Shown in pieces: positions 1 to 8,631 of a stretch of 64,000 bases of DNA. The notes below the pieces were generated by a model. That model did no database searches. It was given only the letters and a program-made list of their open reading frames with translations, and had not been told where the DNA came from. A program made the translations under genes and the position numbers. The stretch comes from Achromobacter sp. UMC71 (GTDB lineage Bacteria > Pseudomonadota > Gammaproteobacteria > Burkholderiales > Burkholderiaceae_B): contig NZ_LZZT01000049.1 of the NCBI RefSeq assembly GCF_014170305.1, forward strand, positions 42,594 to 106,593, in the 5' to 3' direction. Each line of letters begins with the position of its first letter. The stretch's first letter is position 1.

Positions 1-1093
1 TGTGGATGGGGTAGCCTTTCTCGTCGAAGGTGTCGACGTCGATCCAGCTGAAGTCGACTTTGAAGCCCGTCGCCCACAGGATGGTCTTGATGCCGGCCTC
101 GGCCAGGTCCAGGCTGAGGATGGGGTAGGCAAGGCACTCCGGGTCGGGCAGCAGCTTCCAGGCATCGGGTTCGGGCGGCAGGTCCAGGCCGTTCTGCTCG
201 ATGTAGGCATCGGCTTCGCGCAGGACTTCGAAGTAGTCCGCATCGCCTTGGGCGACGTCACGGGCGAGATTGTCGGCGAAGCGCAGCGTGCCGTTCTCGT
301 AAGAGGTCGTGATGCCGACGAGCTGGATGCCGTCGTGGGCCAGGCGCCGGAAGTCGACGGTCTTGCCGTTTTCGTAGCCGCTCACGGCGAAGGCGACGTG
401 TTCGCGCTTCGGCTTTTTCTTGACTTCATCCCACATTCCCAGCGCGCCCAGCCACCAGCAGTAGTCGCGTCCGCGGTATGAACGGGGCGGCCGGTAGTGC
501 TCGCCCACCGACAGGTAGACGGTACGGCCGGCTTGGCGAAGCTCTTCGGCAATCTGCGAACCGGAAGCGCCCGCGCCGACGACAAGCACGGCGCCATCGG
601 CCAATTGACCCGGGTTCTTGTAGGCCGAGGAATGCAGTTGCTGGATGCCGGCGCTTTCCGGCACGATCTTCGGATAGGTGGGAACCTGGAAGGGGCCGGT
701 CGCGGCGACCACGTGCAGGGCTTCGATAGTGCCTTCGGAGGTGGTGACGGTAAAGCCCGGCCGTTTGTCATTACGCTGGACGCGCCGGACGTCAACACCC
801 GTGCGCACCGGCGCATTGAGCATCTTGGCGTAGTCCTCAAAGTACTGAGCCATGCGCTCTTTCGGCGGAAAGACGTCAGGGCCGACGTCATCGAACTTCA
901 AGCCGGGAAAGCGATCGTGCCAGGCGGGCCCGTTGGCCACCAGCGAGTCCCAGCGTTCGGAGCGCCAGCGTTCGGCGATCCGCTTGCGTTCAAGCACGAT
1001 ATGCGCAATTCCCATGGCGCCGAGGTGCTCGCTCATTGCGATACCCGCCTGGCCGGCGCCGATCACCAGCGTATTGGTTTTTTCAATTGACAT
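1..1093 (-). CDS. flavin-containing monooxygenase, 3' end cut by window edge
   Basis: About 364 residues are visible and the reading frame runs off the left edge. The N-terminus carries a dinucleotide-binding GAGQAG motif (residues 12-17) for FAD. A second Rossmann motif, VGAGASG, near residue 180 would bind NAD(P)H, and an ATGF motif lies near the visible end. This two-Rossmann layout is that of FMO/CzcO-like monooxygenases that oxygenate a carbonyl, sulfur or nitrogen centre. The ATG at 1093 has an AGGA ribosome site about seven bases upstream. It points away from the ABC ATPase gene to its right. The substrate cannot be read from sequence; membership of the adjoining catabolic island is inference. 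Confidence 0.85.
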   Translation of the reverse strand, partial: MSIEKTNTLVIGAGQAGIAMSEHLGAMGIAHIVLERKRIAERWRSERWDSLVANGPAWHDRFPGLKFDDVGPDVFPPKERMAQYFEDYAKMLNAPVRTGVDVRRVQRNDKRPGFTVTTSEGTIEALHVVAATGPFQVPTYPKIVPESAGIQQLHSSAYKNPGQLADGAVLVVGAGASGSQIAEELRQAGRTVYLSVGEHYRPPRSYRGRDYCWWLGALGMWDEVKKKPKREHVAFAVSGYENGKTVDFRRLAHDGIQLVGITTSYENGTLRFADNLARDVAQGDADYFEVLREADAYIEQNGLDLPPEPDAWKLLPDPECLAYPILSLDLAEAGIKTILWATGFKVDFSWIDVDTFDEKGYPIH

Positions 1094-1501
1094 GTGAAGA
1101 TCCTAAGGAATACCGAGACCCTGGTGCGTCTCGAGGCTGACACGACGATCAAGGACAAGAAAGCTGGCGAACCACGTGCACGATCAGGGTGCGCGCTGAA
1201 CGATTGGCAGGCAGTGTGACCCCGAAGCCCGGAGTTGATAACTTCGTTTTTCAGACGGCTGACTTAGGAAAAAGCAAAGCTGGCGGTTTGCCCGGTCCGC
1301 GTGCGCCGCCAGGCCCGCGCCATCGTGATTTCTTTTTTCCGATGGCCCCCATCAGCATCGGCAACGCACTGGAAATAGGGCTTTACCGTATTCTTGACTG
1401 CACCAGAACGCTGGCGTCGCAGCCCTGCGTGCCATGCGGCCACCGCCTGTCTTTCCCGGAATCTTCGCGCCGGGAAACTGAACTCCGTGAGTGCAGCAGC
1501 C
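1094..1501. other. intergenic region between divergent genes
   Basis: About 400 bases separate the leftward monooxygenase gene from the rightward ABC ATPase gene, so both promoters should lie here. I see a small inverted repeat (GAGAC ... GTCTC near 1120-1137) but no convincing sigma-70 hexamer pair, operator or RNA gene. Open frames that cross it are shadows or N-terminal over-extensions of the ATPase. Confidence 0.5.
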
Positions 1502-2623
1502 ATGCCGAATCTTCCCTTTGCCTCCGATAGCTCCAGCGCGGTCCGCCTGGAGGGCGTCGTCAAGAAATACCGCGATCTGGCGGTGCTGAAACAGGTTTCC
1601 CTGAAGATCGAGCGCGGGGAATTCCTGACGCTGCTGGGCCCATCGGGCTGCGGCAAGACCACCTTGCTGAACCTGATCGCGGGCTTTGCCGATGCGAACG
1701 AGGGCGAGATCCTCATCGACGACACGCCTGTCACGGCGCTGCCCCCGTATCTGCGCCAGATCGGCATCGTGTTCCAGAACTACGCCCTGTTCCCGCACAT
1801 GACCGTCGAGCGCAATATCGCTTACGGCCTGCGGATGCGGCACGTGCCGGCCGCCGAGATCGAACAGCGGGTGCGTGAAGCCATGGCCCTGGTCAAGCTG
1901 GACGGATTGGGCGAGCGCAAGCCGCGCGAGCTCTCCGGGGGCCAGCAGCAGCGCGTGGCGCTGGCGCGGGCGCTCGTGATCCGTCCCAAGGTGTTGCTGC
2001 TCGACGAACCTTTCTCCGCGCTGGACAAAAGCCTGCGCGGCGCCATGCAGGTGGAGATCCGCGACATCCAGCGCCGGTTGGGCGTGACAACGATCTTCGT
2101 CACCCATGACCAGGGCGAAGCCCTCAGCATGTCGGATCGCATCGCCGTGATGAATCAGGGCGAGATCCGGCAGGTTGCCACGCCGGACGAGCTCTACCGC
2201 AATCCGCAGGATCCGTTCGTGGCCTCGTTCCTGGGCGACGTCAACATCCTGCCCGCGCACTACCACGGCACCAGCGCGGAAACCATCCAGCTGCGCCTGG
2301 GCGCCGGGCTGACGCACATCCCCCGCCAGCGCCTGGTGGGCGGCTCGCACGAGGGCCACCGGCTCGATCTCTACGTGCGGCCGGAACACATCAAGCTGGA
2401 AGCCCTGCACAGCGGCTCGGTCCTGAGCGGCACGGTCGTCAACCACGTGTTCCAGGGCGACCACGTGGATCTGTACCTGGAGGTGCACATTCCCGTTGAG
2501 GGGCGCCAGCACGTCATGGTGCGCACCTTCGACCTGAACTGCCTGCATGAATGGCCCGTGGGCGCGGTGGCGGGACTTGCGCTGCCCGGCCACGGGGTCA
2601 GTGTCTTCAACGCATCGTCCTGA
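1502..2623 (+). CDS. PotA-like ABC importer ATP-binding protein
   Basis: A 373-residue ATPase with Walker A GPSGCGKTT near residues 46-54, Q-loop FQNYALFPHMTV, signature LSGGQQQR, Walker B LLLDEPFSAL and a C-terminal TOBE-type regulatory domain from about residue 280. This is the spermidine/putrescine-iron (CUT1-like) ATPase architecture. It probably energises the PotB-, PotC- and PotD-like proteins encoded leftward at 5834-8606, the only nearby set of that type without an ATPase. The ATG at 1502 was chosen because homology begins at once after it; a GTG at 1487 and an ATG at 1394 are in frame but give non-conserved extensions. The ribosome site is weak. It heads a rightward run with the oxidoreductase, GST, AroQ-like and dehydrogenase genes. 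Confidence 0.85.
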   Translation: MPNLPFASDSSSAVRLEGVVKKYRDLAVLKQVSLKIERGEFLTLLGPSGCGKTTLLNLIAGFADANEGEILIDDTPVTALPPYLRQIGIVFQNYALFPHMTVERNIAYGLRMRHVPAAEIEQRVREAMALVKLDGLGERKPRELSGGQQQRVALARALVIRPKVLLLDEPFSALDKSLRGAMQVEIRDIQRRLGVTTIFVTHDQGEALSMSDRIAVMNQGEIRQVATPDELYRNPQDPFVASFLGDVNILPAHYHGTSAETIQLRLGAGLTHIPRQRLVGGSHEGHRLDLYVRPEHIKLEALHSGSVLSGTVVNHVFQGDHVDLYLEVHIPVEGRQHVMVRTFDLNCLHEWPVGAVAGLALPGHGVSVFNASS

Positions 2624-2708
2624 ATCCGGTTTCACGCGAGGCTCCCCTCTTCCTGGCGGCCGCGCCTGCGCAGCCGCCGAGTATCCACTCGTCCGCGAGG
2701 CACATGCC

Positions 2709-3707
2709 ATGACCCAGATCCCCGTTGAAATGCAAGCCATCATCGCCCGCGAACCGGGCGACGCCACGGTGTTGACGCTGGCCGGCAGGCCGGTACCCAC
2801 GCCTGGCCCCGGTGAAGTGCTGCTGCGCGTGCATTCGGCCGGCATCAACCGGCCCGACATCATGCAACGCCAGGGCGTGAGCAAGCCGGCGCCAGGCGTG
2901 ACCGACGTGCTGGGGCTGGAGGCTTGCGGTGAAGTGGCGGCTTGCGGACCTGGCGTGCCGGACTCCCTGCGCGGACAGCGGCTCATGAGCCTGCTAGCCG
3001 GCGGCGGCTATGCGCCGTGGTGCTTGGCCCGCGTGGATCATTCCCTGGCGGTGCCCGAGGCGCTGGACGATGCAGCGGCAAGCGCCCTGCCGGAAGGCCT
3101 ATTCACCGTCTGGCACAACCTGTTCGAACTGGGCCGCCTGCGCATTGGCGACACGGTGCTGATCCATGGCGGCGGTGGCGGCATCGGCACGCTGGCCATC
3201 CAGATGGCGCATGCCGCCGGCGCGCGGGTCATCGTCACGGACGGCGAACCCGACCGCTTCGACGCCCTGCGCGAACTCGGCGCCGACGAGGTGATCTGCT
3301 TTCATGACACGGATTTCGTGCAAGCCTGCGCGGCCTTCACGCAGGGCCGCGGCGTGGATGTCGTGCTGGATATCGTCGGCGGCGACTATGTGCAGCGCAA
3401 CCTGCAGGCGCTGGCCTTCGGCGGGCGCCACGTCAGCCTTTCATTCCTGCAAGGGTCGGCCATCAACATCGAGCTGCTGACCTTGATGCAGAAACAGTTG
3501 AGCCTGCATTCCTCGACCATGCGTCCGCAGACCGATGCCGAGAAGGCCCGGATGGCCGTTGCGCTCAGGCGCCATGTGCTGCCCTTGGTGGCCGCGGGCC
3601 GCATCCGGCCCAGGATGGCGAAAAGCCTGCCCCTGGCCGACGCCGTGCGCGCGCATCAGTTGCTGGAAAGCGGCAAGGTGTTCGGCAAGCTGGTCCTCAA
3701 ACCCTGA
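2709..3707 (+). CDS. NAD(P)H:quinone oxidoreductase, PIG3/zinc-type family
   Basis: A 332-residue medium-chain dehydrogenase/reductase of the PIG3 (TP53I3) quinone-oxidoreductase group. The N-terminal GroES-like domain has the typical SAGINRPDIMQRQG segment. The cofactor domain has HGGGGGIGTLAIQMA, an AxxGxxG-type nucleotide-binding turn. It lacks the clustered cysteines of zinc alcohol dehydrogenases. The family reduces quinones or alpha,beta-unsaturated carbonyls with NADPH. The ATG at 2709 matches the usual N-terminus; longer in-frame starts overlap the preceding ATPase gene. It is followed 15 bases later by the GST gene, suggesting co-transcription. Confidence 0.88.
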   Translation: MTQIPVEMQAIIAREPGDATVLTLAGRPVPTPGPGEVLLRVHSAGINRPDIMQRQGVSKPAPGVTDVLGLEACGEVAACGPGVPDSLRGQRLMSLLAGGGYAPWCLARVDHSLAVPEALDDAAASALPEGLFTVWHNLFELGRLRIGDTVLIHGGGGGIGTLAIQMAHAAGARVIVTDGEPDRFDALRELGADEVICFHDTDFVQACAAFTQGRGVDVVLDIVGGDYVQRNLQALAFGGRHVSLSFLQGSAINIELLTLMQKQLSLHSSTMRPQTDAEKARMAVALRRHVLPLVAAGRIRPRMAKSLPLADAVRAHQLLESGKVFGKLVLKP

Positions 3708-3722
3708 CAACCGGAGAATGGA

Positions 3723-4337
3723 TTGAAACTTCTCTACGCCCCGACTTCTCCCTTCGTGCGCAAGGTAATGGTTTGCGCGCACCTGACCGGCCAGGCCGGA
3801 CGGATCGAATGGCTGGCCAGCGCCGCGCATCCGGTCAACCGTGACGCGCGCATCGCCGCTCACAACCCATTGGCCAAAGTGCCCACCCTGATCCTGCCGG
3901 ACGGCAGAGCCCTCTACGACAGCCGCGTGATCTGCGAATACCTGGCCGAGGCTGCCGGCGACACGCGGTTGTTTCCCGCAGGTCCGGCCCGCTGGGTGGC
4001 GTTGACGCGCCAGGCCCTGGGCGACGGCCTGCTGGATGCCGCCCTGCTGGCGCGCTATGAGCACACGGCCCGGCCGGCCGCGATCCAGTGGCCCCAATGG
4101 CGCGAGGCGCAGCTCGTCAAGGTGCAGGCCTGCCTGGCGGACATCGAGTCGCAGGCGGACGACCTGCCGCGAACGCATCCGAGCATCGGCGACCTGACCC
4201 TCGCCTGCGCGCTGGGGTATCTGGATTTCCGCTTTCCCGAACTGGACTGGCGCGCCGCGCATCCGCGCGCCGCGGCGTGGTTCTCCGTGTTCAACGCATT
4301 GCCTGCCATGCAGGCGACCCTTCCCCACGACGCCTGA
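3723..4337 (+). CDS. glutathione S-transferase family protein
   Basis: A 204-residue protein with an N-terminal thioredoxin-like GST domain (SPFVRKV around residues 9-15, NPLAKVPTLIL with the cis-proline, then a DSRVICEYLAE glutathione-gamma-glutamyl binding segment) and an all-helical C-terminal domain. The family conjugates or removes glutathione from electrophiles. The start is an unusual TTG at 3723: the nearby ATG at 3718 is out of frame and stops at once, while CGGAG lies upstream as a ribosome site. It sits between the quinone oxidoreductase and AroQ-like genes, so the operon may handle a reactive or ring-containing intermediate (inference). Confidence 0.85.
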   Translation: MKLLYAPTSPFVRKVMVCAHLTGQAGRIEWLASAAHPVNRDARIAAHNPLAKVPTLILPDGRALYDSRVICEYLAEAAGDTRLFPAGPARWVALTRQALGDGLLDAALLARYEHTARPAAIQWPQWREAQLVKVQACLADIESQADDLPRTHPSIGDLTLACALGYLDFRFPELDWRAAHPRAAAWFSVFNALPAMQATLPHDA

Positions 4338-4347
4338 GACTGCCTCC

Positions 4348-4818
4348 ATGACAACGCCGAGCGCACCCCCAACCTCATCCACGGTCTGGTTTCTCAACGG
4401 GCCGAATGCCAATCTCTACGGGCTGGATGCCAACAAAACCTACGGTTCCGACAGTTTTCCCGTGCTGCAGCAACGCTGCGAAAGCAAGGCCGCCTCGCTG
4501 GGCATCCAGCTGAATTTCGTCCAGTCCAACCATGAAGGCCAGTTGGTCGACTGGATCCAGGAAGCCCGCGGCACCGCGCAGGGCGTCATCATCAACGCGG
4601 CTGGCCTGACCTATTCGTCGGTGCCCATCCTCGACGCCTTGCTGTCCTTTCCGGGCAGGATCATCGAAGTCCACATGAGCAACATCTGGCGGCGCGAAGC
4701 CTTCCGCCACCATTCCTATATTTCCAAGGCCGCGGATGGCGTCATCGCGGGACTGGGCGGCGATGGCTACGAGCTTGCCATCGAGGCCATGTCCCGCCTG
4801 ATCCACCGCAGCGCTTGA
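4348..4818 (+). CDS. type II 3-dehydroquinate dehydratase homologue without the catalytic arginine
   Basis: A 156-residue protein with the AroQ flavodoxin-like fold. Seen: NGPNANLYG (17-25), a lid tyrosine at 32, EVHMSN with the catalytic histidine near 110, and REAFRHHSY. Canonical AroQ has G-x-R-x-P-x-x-Y-G in the lid; here the equally spaced stretch is G-L-D-A-N-K-T-Y-G, so the essential lid arginine is Asp27. Known AroQ enzymes need that arginine to form the enolate, so ordinary dehydroquinase activity is doubtful. The gene lies in a catabolic run rather than beside accB or aro genes, which fits a re-purposed lyase acting on a different cyclic or hydroxy acid (inference). Confidence 0.82.
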   Translation: MTTPSAPPTSSTVWFLNGPNANLYGLDANKTYGSDSFPVLQQRCESKAASLGIQLNFVQSNHEGQLVDWIQEARGTAQGVIINAAGLTYSSVPILDALLSFPGRIIEVHMSNIWRREAFRHHSYISKAADGVIAGLGGDGYELAIEAMSRLIHRSA

Positions 4819-4830
4819 GGTAGACCGCCC

Positions 4831-5790
4831 ATGCACGCCTCCCCCCGCCCCGCCGTGTCGGGCGCCATGATCTTCTACAGCGAGTTCGACGACTACACGG
4901 CCTGGCGCGATGCCATGCAGGCGCGTCTGCCGGACTTGCGTGTGGTGCATGGCAATGACGCACACGATCCGGCCGACATCCACTACGCGCTGGTCTGGAA
5001 AGCGCCGCCGGGCTTCTTCGACCGCATGACGCACCTGCGCCTCATCGTAAATCTGGGTGCGGGTGTGGATTCGCTCGTCGGCCGCGAGGATCTGCCCGCC
5101 GAGGTGCCCATCACGCGCCTCACCGATCCCAACATGGCGCGCATGATGGCGGGCTATGTGCTGTTTGCCGCCCTGCGCTATGCGCGCGACATTCCGCATT
5201 TCGAGGCCGCGCAGCGGCGGGGCGAATGGGCCTATCGCCATCCCCGCTCGCCGGAGACGGTGCGCGTGGCGGTGCTGGGCCTGGGCGAACTGGGCGCATG
5301 TGCGGCGCGGGAACTTTCCCGCCAGGGGCTGGCGGTGCTGGGTTGGTCGCGCAGCCCGCGCAACATCGAAGGCATCGAATGCCATGCCGGCATGGCGTCG
5401 CTGGATACGGTGCTGTCGCGCGCCGACATCCTGGTGGTGATGCTTCCGCTCACCCCGCAGACGCACGGCCTGCTGGATCGTGAACGCCTGCAACGCCTGC
5501 CGCGCGGCGCGGCGCTGATCAATGTGGCCCGGGGCGCGCTGGTCGACCAAGCCGCCCTGACCGACTTGCTGCGCAGCGGCCACCTGGGCGGCGCGACGCT
5601 GGACGTCTTCGAGCGCGAGCCCCTGCCGCCCGGCGACCCGCTCTGGGCAATGGAAAACGTGCTGATCACGCCCCACCTGGCGTCGGTGGCCATTCCGGCC
5701 TCGGCGGCCGAACAGATCGCCGACAACGTACTGCGTGTCAGCCAGGGCTTGCCGCCCGTCAATCGCGTGGATGCTGCACGCGGCTATTGA
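4831..5790 (+). CDS. D-isomer-specific 2-hydroxyacid dehydrogenase (GhrA-like)
   Basis: A 319-residue NAD(P)-dependent reductase of the glyoxylate/hydroxypyruvate reductase A group. The Rossmann motif GLGELG follows VAVL near residue 150. The catalytic trio can be placed: Arg in NVARGALVD, Glu in FEREPLPP and His in TPHLAS. The family interconverts 2-oxoacids and D-2-hydroxyacids. GAGG about ten bases before the ATG at 4831 supports that start; a second ATG at 4867 is possible. It is the last gene of the rightward run and converges on the PotC-like gene, with a strong palindrome between them. Confidence 0.87.
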   Translation: MHASPRPAVSGAMIFYSEFDDYTAWRDAMQARLPDLRVVHGNDAHDPADIHYALVWKAPPGFFDRMTHLRLIVNLGAGVDSLVGREDLPAEVPITRLTDPNMARMMAGYVLFAALRYARDIPHFEAAQRRGEWAYRHPRSPETVRVAVLGLGELGACAARELSRQGLAVLGWSRSPRNIEGIECHAGMASLDTVLSRADILVVMLPLTPQTHGLLDRERLQRLPRGAALINVARGALVDQAALTDLLRSGHLGGATLDVFEREPLPPGDPLWAMENVLITPHLASVAIPASAAEQIADNVLRVSQGLPPVNRVDAARGY

Positions 5791-5797
5791 CAGGCAC

Positions 5798-5821
5798 GGC
5801 CCTGGCCCGCGGGCCAGGGCC
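5798..5821. terminator. 24-base perfect palindrome between convergent genes
   Basis: GGCCCTGGCCCG followed by its exact reverse complement lies just past the stop of the dehydrogenase gene and before that of the PotC-like gene. A GC-only hairpin between convergent genes is probably a shared terminator or transcript end, although no T-run follows on either strand. Confidence 0.6.
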
Positions 5822-5833
5822 TGTTGACAGGCC

Positions 5834-6655
5834 CTAGTGGTTGTCCTCGATATTCAGGATCCGGCCCAATCCCAGGAAGCGGTTGGCGAAGATCAGCAAC
5901 GTGGCCGTCACGACGATATACACCACCGACAGCGCAGCCAGGGTCGGGTCGGCAAACTCGCGCACATAGTTGTACATGGTCACCGGCAGGGTCTGCGTGT
6001 TCTGGGTGGTCACGAACAGCGACGCGGTGAATTCGCTGAACGACATGATGGCCGCGAACAGCCAGCCGCCGAACAGACCCGGCGCCAACAAGGGCACAGT
6101 GATCGTGAACAGCACTCGCACGGGCGACGCTCCCAGGCTGGCGGCGCTCTGCTCCAGTCGCACGTCCAGGTTCTCCATCGAGACATAGACGCTGCGCAGC
6201 ACGAAAGGCAGGACGAGAATGACGTGGCACAGGATCACGATGCCGTAGCCGCGATCGATGTTCAGCTGCGCCACCAGAATAAGCAGGCCCAGTCCCACCG
6301 TGAAGTGCGGAATCACCAGCGGTGAGAGCAGGATAGCCTGCAGGATGTTCTTGCCGGGAAACGCCATGCGCTTGACGGCAATCGCCAGCCCGGTGCCGAT
6401 GACCAGCGCCAGCAACGACGACCAGAACGTCACCACCAGGCTGGCGCGAAAGCCGTCACGAAAGTCCGAGTAGGTGAAGACCCGCTCGAACCAGCGCCAG
6501 GACCAGGCCTGGGGCGGAAACGTCAGCAGGGCTTTTTCATTGAAGGAAGCCAGCACCACCACCACGACCGGCAGCAGCACGAAGGCTAGAATGAGCGTGA
6601 TCAGCACGGGCGCGCCGATACGCAGCCACAGGGGCAGGGATTTGCGCAGACCCAT
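5834..6655 (-). CDS. PotC-like ABC importer permease
   Basis: A 273-residue inner-membrane protein with six predicted helices and the binding-protein-dependent transport EAA loop (EQSAASLGASPVRVLFTITVPLL, with GA at the core). The first helix is LITLILAFVLLPVVVVVLASF near residues 15-35. The family pairs with a PotB-type permease. Its ATG overlaps the stop of the preceding permease gene in an ATGA arrangement, so the two are translationally coupled. It is the last gene of the leftward operon. Confidence 0.87.
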   Translation of the reverse strand: MGLRKSLPLWLRIGAPVLITLILAFVLLPVVVVVLASFNEKALLTFPPQAWSWRWFERVFTYSDFRDGFRASLVVTFWSSLLALVIGTGLAIAVKRMAFPGKNILQAILLSPLVIPHFTVGLGLLILVAQLNIDRGYGIVILCHVILVLPFVLRSVYVSMENLDVRLEQSAASLGASPVRVLFTITVPLLAPGLFGGWLFAAIMSFSEFTASLFVTTQNTQTLPVTMYNYVREFADPTLAALSVVYIVVTATLLIFANRFLGLGRILNIEDNH

Positions 6656-7509
6656 CAGTGTCCTCCAATGACCTTGAGACGCCGCGTGACGCGGCCGAGC
6701 AGCATCAGCGCAATCGCCGTCAGGCCCAGGCCCATGACGCTCAGGCTGGCCGCCAGGGGAAAGTTCATCGACGAGAAGCCCAATTGGTAGACCAGCGTGG
6801 AAACCGTAGGCACCCGGCCTCCACCGATCATTTGCGGTGTGGCGAAGGCGCTGAACGTCCAGGCGAACGAGGTCGTGATGCTGGCCAGGATCCCCGGCAT
6901 GGACAACGGCAGCGTGATGGTCAGGAACGTGCGGACCGGCCCCGCGCCCAGGCTTTCGGCGGCTTTCTCGTAATCGCGGTCGATGTGCGAGATGGCGGTG
7001 GCCAGCATCAGCACGACCACGGGGACCGTGACGTGCACCAGCGCCACCAGTACACCCAGATGACTGAACATCAGCGTAAGCGGCGTATTGATCAGGCCCA
7101 GCTTGAGCAACATCGAATTGATGAAGCCCGTGCTGCCCAGCACGATGATCCAGGAATAGGTACGCACGATCTCACCCAGGAAGAGCGGCGTGATGGCGAC
7201 GATCAGGATGAAAGACTTGATGTAGCGGTTTCGCACCCTGACCAGGGCGTACGCCAAGGGATACGCGACGAGCAATGAGAAGACCGTGGTTTCCACGCTC
7301 AGGCGCAAGGTGTTGACAAAGGCATCGATGTAGATCTGCTTGCCCATGCCCGAGAAGTTCGTCAGTGTCAGGCCACCGACATCCAGAGAACCGGGAATGA
7401 AAGTGCGCAAGCTGTACTGCAGCACGGCCGCCATGGCGACGCAAATGCACAGCGCGATGAAGCTGGCCGGGGATATCAGCCATCCCCTCAAGTTGGAACG
7501 CGCATCCAT
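6655..7509 (-). CDS. PotB-like ABC importer permease
   Basis: A 284-residue permease with about six membrane helices (first at residues 10-30) and the EAA motif EKAAESLGAGPVRTFLTITLPLS. The ATG at 7509 gives the typical short cytoplasmic N-terminus. A much longer in-frame opening reaching back to 8589 only overlaps the binding-protein gene in another frame and is not used. It pairs with the PotC-like protein at 5834-6655 and the binding protein at 7581-8606. Confidence 0.87.
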   Translation of the reverse strand: MDARSNLRGWLISPASFIALCICVAMAAVLQYSLRTFIPGSLDVGGLTLTNFSGMGKQIYIDAFVNTLRLSVETTVFSLLVAYPLAYALVRVRNRYIKSFILIVAITPLFLGEIVRTYSWIIVLGSTGFINSMLLKLGLINTPLTLMFSHLGVLVALVHVTVPVVVLMLATAISHIDRDYEKAAESLGAGPVRTFLTITLPLSMPGILASITTSFAWTFSAFATPQMIGGGRVPTVSTLVYQLGFSSMNFPLAASLSVMGLGLTAIALMLLGRVTRRLKVIGGH

Positions 7510-7580
7510 GGTGGACCCATCCTTCGTGTACGGTGAAAGCGTGGCGGCGCCGCGGTCCGAAAAGGCCGCGGCGCCTGCGG

Positions 7581-8606
7581 TCAGTTCATGATGTTCTCGG
7601 TAAACCACTTGCGCCATTCGGCGGTCTTCTCGGCGCGCAGCTTGTCGTCGATGACGATGGCCTGGGTATCCCATTGCTGCTTGGTCGTGAACACGCCCGG
7701 CAGCGCGGCGTCTTCGGGCGAGACCTTGGCGTCGTCGATGACAGGGCTGGCCTTCTTGGCGGCCACGATCTTGGCTTGCACCTCCGGCGAAAGCGCGATG
7801 TTCATGAACTTGTGGGCCAGGTCGGTCTTGGTGCTGCCTTTCATGATGGCCATGGTGTCCACCCCCAGCACCGCGCCCTCCTTGGGCATCGCCACTTTGA
7901 TCGGCACGCCTTGGCCGATCATGTAGTAGGCGTTCATGGACAGCACGATCTGCACGGGCGTCTCGCCGGCGGCGATCAGTTGCTGGCTGTTGGCATCGTT
8001 GGTGTAAAAGGCCTTGAAGTTGGGTTTCAGGGCCTTGAGCTTGTCCTGGCCCTTTTCCCAGGTGCTCGCGTCGCCGCCCGAAAGCAGGGCAGAAATGTCG
8101 ATGATATGGCTGGGGTCGAAATCGGGCGCGGACAGCTTGCCTTTCAGCGCCGGATTCCAGAGGTCGTTCCAGCTGTTGAAGGTGATGCCGGCGGGAACCA
8201 GGTCGGGGCGGTAGCCGATGGTGTACACATACGCCCAGCTGCCGATATGGTACGGGCTGATCTTGGCGCGCTCCACCAGGTGCGAGTAGTTGGGGATCTT
8301 GCTCAGGTCCAGCTTCTCGTACAGGCCGGCATTGACGTAGAGCCAGCCGATGTGCGATGTGGTGAACGTGATGTCGCTTTCCGGCTTGGTGGCGAGCTTG
8401 GCCTTGTTCAGGCGATCGATGGTACCGCCCGTGATGTACTTCACCGGCACCCCCGTCTGCCGCGTGAACTCGCGGCCGATGGTCTCGTCGATAAGGTCTC
8501 GGAAGCTGCCGCCCCAGGTGCTCACCACCAGCGCATCCTGCGCCTGCACCGTACCGGCGAAGGCCGCGCCGGCAACGAGGCCCGCGCAAATAAGTTTCTT
8601 GATCAT
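7581..8606 (-). CDS. PotD-like periplasmic substrate-binding protein
   Basis: A 341-residue secreted binding protein. The signal peptide (MIKKLICAGLVAGAAFAGTVQA) ends with an AxA-type cleavage site near residue 22. The mature start (DALVVSTWGGSFRDLI) and the SGGD/NDAN segments fit the spermidine/putrescine and opine-type (SBP_bac_8) group. It binds its ligand for delivery to the permeases encoded next, 71 bases downstream. AGGGG precedes the ATG. The ligand is unknown; family members bind polyamines, but also mannopine-like and other small charged compounds. Confidence 0.86.
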   Translation of the reverse strand: MIKKLICAGLVAGAAFAGTVQAQDALVVSTWGGSFRDLIDETIGREFTRQTGVPVKYITGGTIDRLNKAKLATKPESDITFTTSHIGWLYVNAGLYEKLDLSKIPNYSHLVERAKISPYHIGSWAYVYTIGYRPDLVPAGITFNSWNDLWNPALKGKLSAPDFDPSHIIDISALLSGGDASTWEKGQDKLKALKPNFKAFYTNDANSQQLIAAGETPVQIVLSMNAYYMIGQGVPIKVAMPKEGAVLGVDTMAIMKGSTKTDLAHKFMNIALSPEVQAKIVAAKKASPVIDDAKVSPEDAALPGVFTTKQQWDTQAIVIDDKLRAEKTAEWRKWFTENIMN

Positions 8607-8631
8607 GACAACCCCTTGTCTATGTTGTTGG

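Noticed and set aside
6655..8589. A 644-residue fused permease
   Set aside because: The upstream 360 codons are out-of-frame reading of the PotD-like gene; the permease starts at 7509.
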